NCBI GenBank assembly: GCA_019247395.1
Contig: JAFAOZ010000081.1
Coordinates: forward strand, 1-14,837
Direction: 5' to 3'
DNA from: Vulcanimicrobiota bacterium
GTDB lineage: Bacteria; Vulcanimicrobiota; Vulcanimicrobiia; Vulcanimicrobiales; Vulcanimicrobiaceae
Length of the DNA stretch: 14,837 bases
The translations under genes and the position numbers were made by a program. Shown here piece after piece: positions 14,183 to 14,837 of this stretch (position 1 is the first letter of the stretch; each line of letters opens with the position of its first letter). The notes under the pieces were generated by a model. That model saw only the letters and a program-made list of their open reading frames with translations. It was not told the origin of the DNA and searched no databases.

Positions 14183-14224
14183 GTGTTCATGGCTTTGCGC
14201 TCGCATCGCGCTGGTCGCCGGTAA
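14183..14224 (+). CDS. Candidate 13-codon small or leader ORF
   Basis: GTG at 14183 is preceded by AAAGGAG (14169-14175) with a 7-nt spacer, one of the best ribosome-binding sites in the window. It opens a short frame encoding MFMALRSHRAGRR and ends at TAA 14222-14224. The product is basic and matches nothing I recognise. Its position just after the Pho-box promoter suggests a leader peptide or a small stress peptide. It could also be the remnant of a longer gene, but the other two frames show no continuation with a start codon. Confidence 0.4.
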   Translation: MFMALRSHRAGRR

Positions 14225-14250
14225 CGATCGCTGCTGCCGTGCCGCGCGCT

Positions 14251-14274
14251 TAAGCGAGGGGAAGCTTACCTTTT
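14251..14274 (+). terminator. Weak terminator-like hairpin with T-run
   Basis: TAAGC (14251-14255) pairs with GCTTA (14264-14268) around an 8-nt loop, then CC and TTTT (14271-14274). The 5-bp stem is weak. If functional it would end a transcript of about 125 nt from the Pho-box promoter, or attenuate readthrough into the downstream gene. Confidence 0.3.
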
Positions 14275-14292
14275 ATTGACGCAAATCAATAA
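14273..14292. promoter_or_regulatory. CRP/FNR-family-like palindromic operator
   Basis: TTATTGA (14273-14279) and TCAATAA (14286-14292) are perfect 7-bp arms around a 6-nt centre. The inner part, TTGAC-N4-ATCAA, matches the FNR/CRP-family TTGAT-N4-ATCAA consensus at 9 of 10 positions. It overlaps the -35 of the predicted promoter at 14276, where binding would be expected to repress or reshape initiation. Which regulator binds is unknown. Confidence 0.5.
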
Positions 14293-14305
14293 CAAGGGTT
14301 ATCCT
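14276..14305 (+). promoter_or_regulatory. Sigma70-like promoter for the stalk-domain gene
   Basis: TTGACG (14276-14281; 5 of 6 to TTGACA) and TATCCT (14300-14305; 4 of 6 to TATAAT) are separated by 18 bp. This would start transcription near 14312, about 50 nt before the GTG at 14362, giving the downstream gene its own promoter. Confidence 0.45.
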
Positions 14306-14326
14306 CAGGCCGACAGAAGGTGACTC

Positions 14327-14407
14327 GTGTTCTTTTCTTCCAAGAGGAGGCTCCTTTCAAGGTGGGATCGATATCATTTCGCGCGTGTCTCATCGCGGCG
14401 GCGATGA
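14327..14407 (+). CDS. Candidate 26-codon upstream ORF overlapping the next start
   Basis: GTG 14327 has AAGG at 14317-14320, 6 nt upstream, and opens a frame that ends at TGA 14405-14407, overlapping the stalk-domain gene start in another frame. The product begins MFFSSKRRLLSRW and is strongly basic. It may be a regulatory upstream ORF or chance. It also starts GTG-TTC like the small ORF at 14183. Weak support. Confidence 0.25.
   Translation: MFFSSKRRLLSRWDRYHFARVSSRRR
14343..14357 (+). promoter_or_regulatory. Ribosome-binding site within a hairpin
   Basis: AGAGGAGG (14343-14350) is a strong SD 11 nt before GTG 14362. Bases 14343-14348 can pair with 14352-14357 (with one G-U pair) around GGC, which would bury the SD. 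This decides the GTG start and hints at translational control. Confidence 0.45.
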
Positions 14408-14837
14408 TTCTTGGCGGCACGCCTTATGCGCTTGCGGGCACGCAGGCCGCGCCGGTCGCGCAGACGACCGCGCCGCCGGTTCCCGATTTCGGCGCGCCGC
14501 CATCGGGCGAAATCCCGATTCTGTATAACGACCGGCACGTTTACGCGAATCCGGACGTCCTCAAGAAGGGGCGCGTGCTCGCGGCTCTCGTGCGGGGCGG
14601 ACAAATTCTCATTCCGCTGCGCGCCATGTTCGAAGCGATGGGCGCAACGGTATCCTTCGACGCGTCCGGCAAAACCGCGACCGTATCGAAGGCCGGCGCA
14701 GAAGTGGTCGTTACGGTGGGCAAGCCGGTCGTCGTCATCAACGGCGAATCCCGGCCGCTCGACGTTCCGCCGATCGCCTATCACGGCGACATCCTCGTAC
14801 CGGTGCGCGTGATCTCCGAAGGCATGGGTGCGTACGT
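14362..14837 (+). CDS. Secreted copper-amine-oxidase N-terminal (stalk) domain protein, partial
   Basis: The first 158 residues of an exported protein cut off by the window end. A Sec signal (hydrophobic 8-25, cleavage after ALA, residues 23-25) leads to a low-complexity Ala/Pro linker to about residue 47. A copper amine oxidase N-terminal-like domain begins near residue 51, with the characteristic pattern VRGGQILIPLRAMFEAMGATV (77-97), SFDASGKTATV, and a second half KPVVVINGE...DILVPVRVISEGMGA. This stalk domain is a non-catalytic, copper-free fold widely used as a surface or wall-associated adhesion module. GTG 14362 is chosen for the SD at 14343 and because it begins the signal peptide. 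What lies C-terminal is unknown. It may be under the Pho-box and CRP/FNR-like sites upstream. Confidence 0.85.
   Translation, partial: MGSISFRACLIAAAMILGGTPYALAGTQAAPVAQTTAPPVPDFGAPPSGEIPILYNDRHVYANPDVLKKGRVLAALVRGGQILIPLRAMFEAMGATVSFDASGKTATVSKAGAEVVVTVGKPVVVINGESRPLDVPPIAYHGDILVPVRVISEGMGAY

Noticed and set aside
1..14837. tRNA, rRNA, CRISPR array, transposase or prophage genes
   Set aside because: No cloverleaf, rRNA core, regular spacer array or mobile-element protein motif was found when reading both strands.

Overview
The window is a GC-rich, gene-dense bacterial chromosome segment. It holds conserved housekeeping genes plus lineage-specific secreted and membrane proteins. No rRNA, tRNA, CRISPR array, transposase or phage gene is visible. 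Several features together suggest an uncultured lineage near Candidatus Eremiobacterota (WPS-2): a lipoprotein with NHL-like repeats ending in EYAPPY-type motifs, a secreted protein with a copper-amine-oxidase N-terminal (stalk) domain, frequent GTG starts, and the infB-rbfA-nrnA-truB-ribF order. The phylum is inferred from protein style and was not tested by any search.

Region 1 (1-5801, + strand) is a tightly coupled operon: the 3' end of infB, then rbfA, nrnA, truB, ribF, a TlpA-like thioredoxin lipoprotein and a seven-bladed propeller lipoprotein. Neighbouring genes overlap by 4 or 8 nt or sit 2 nt apart. The one break is the nrnA-truB junction, where a 25-nt palindromic repeat supplies both the upstream stop and the start codon of truB. 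Translation initiation, ribosome maturation, RNA turnover, tRNA modification and flavin synthesis are thus cotranscribed with two exported lipoproteins.

Region 2 (5798-8470, - strand) has an unusual Clp/Hsp100 ATPase and an exported SIMPL (DUF541) protein. The Clp protein has a four-cysteine zinc ribbon and a hydrophobic segment in place of the Clp N domain. It lacks the middle coiled-coil domain and has almost no sequence where the ClpP-docking loop would lie. Its stop codon overlaps that of the propeller lipoprotein. Divergent from it (8535-9334, + strand) are a GlsB/YeaQ-type membrane protein, a 7Fe ferredoxin and a small membrane protein with a zinc ribbon.

Region 3 (9341-11302) starts with a 101-nt near-perfect imperfect hairpin between the convergent zinc-ribbon and aldolase genes. 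It continues with a class I (DhnA/FbaB-type) aldolase on the - strand and a divergent beta-hydroxyacid dehydrogenase. The dehydrogenase overlaps a PhoB-type response regulator, which is followed by a PhoR-type kinase and PstB, so region 4 (11280-14069) is a phosphate-sensing module.

Region 5 (14070-14837) is regulatory and then coding. It has three direct repeats with an exact 11-bp period (a likely Pho box) in front of a -10-like element, and a 13-codon ORF with a strong ribosome-binding site. A weak terminator-like hairpin, a 20-bp CRP/FNR-like palindrome over a second promoter, and a partial gene for a secreted stalk-domain protein follow. This stretch and the 101-nt hairpin are the least explained parts; the Clp-like ATPase is the most unusual protein.
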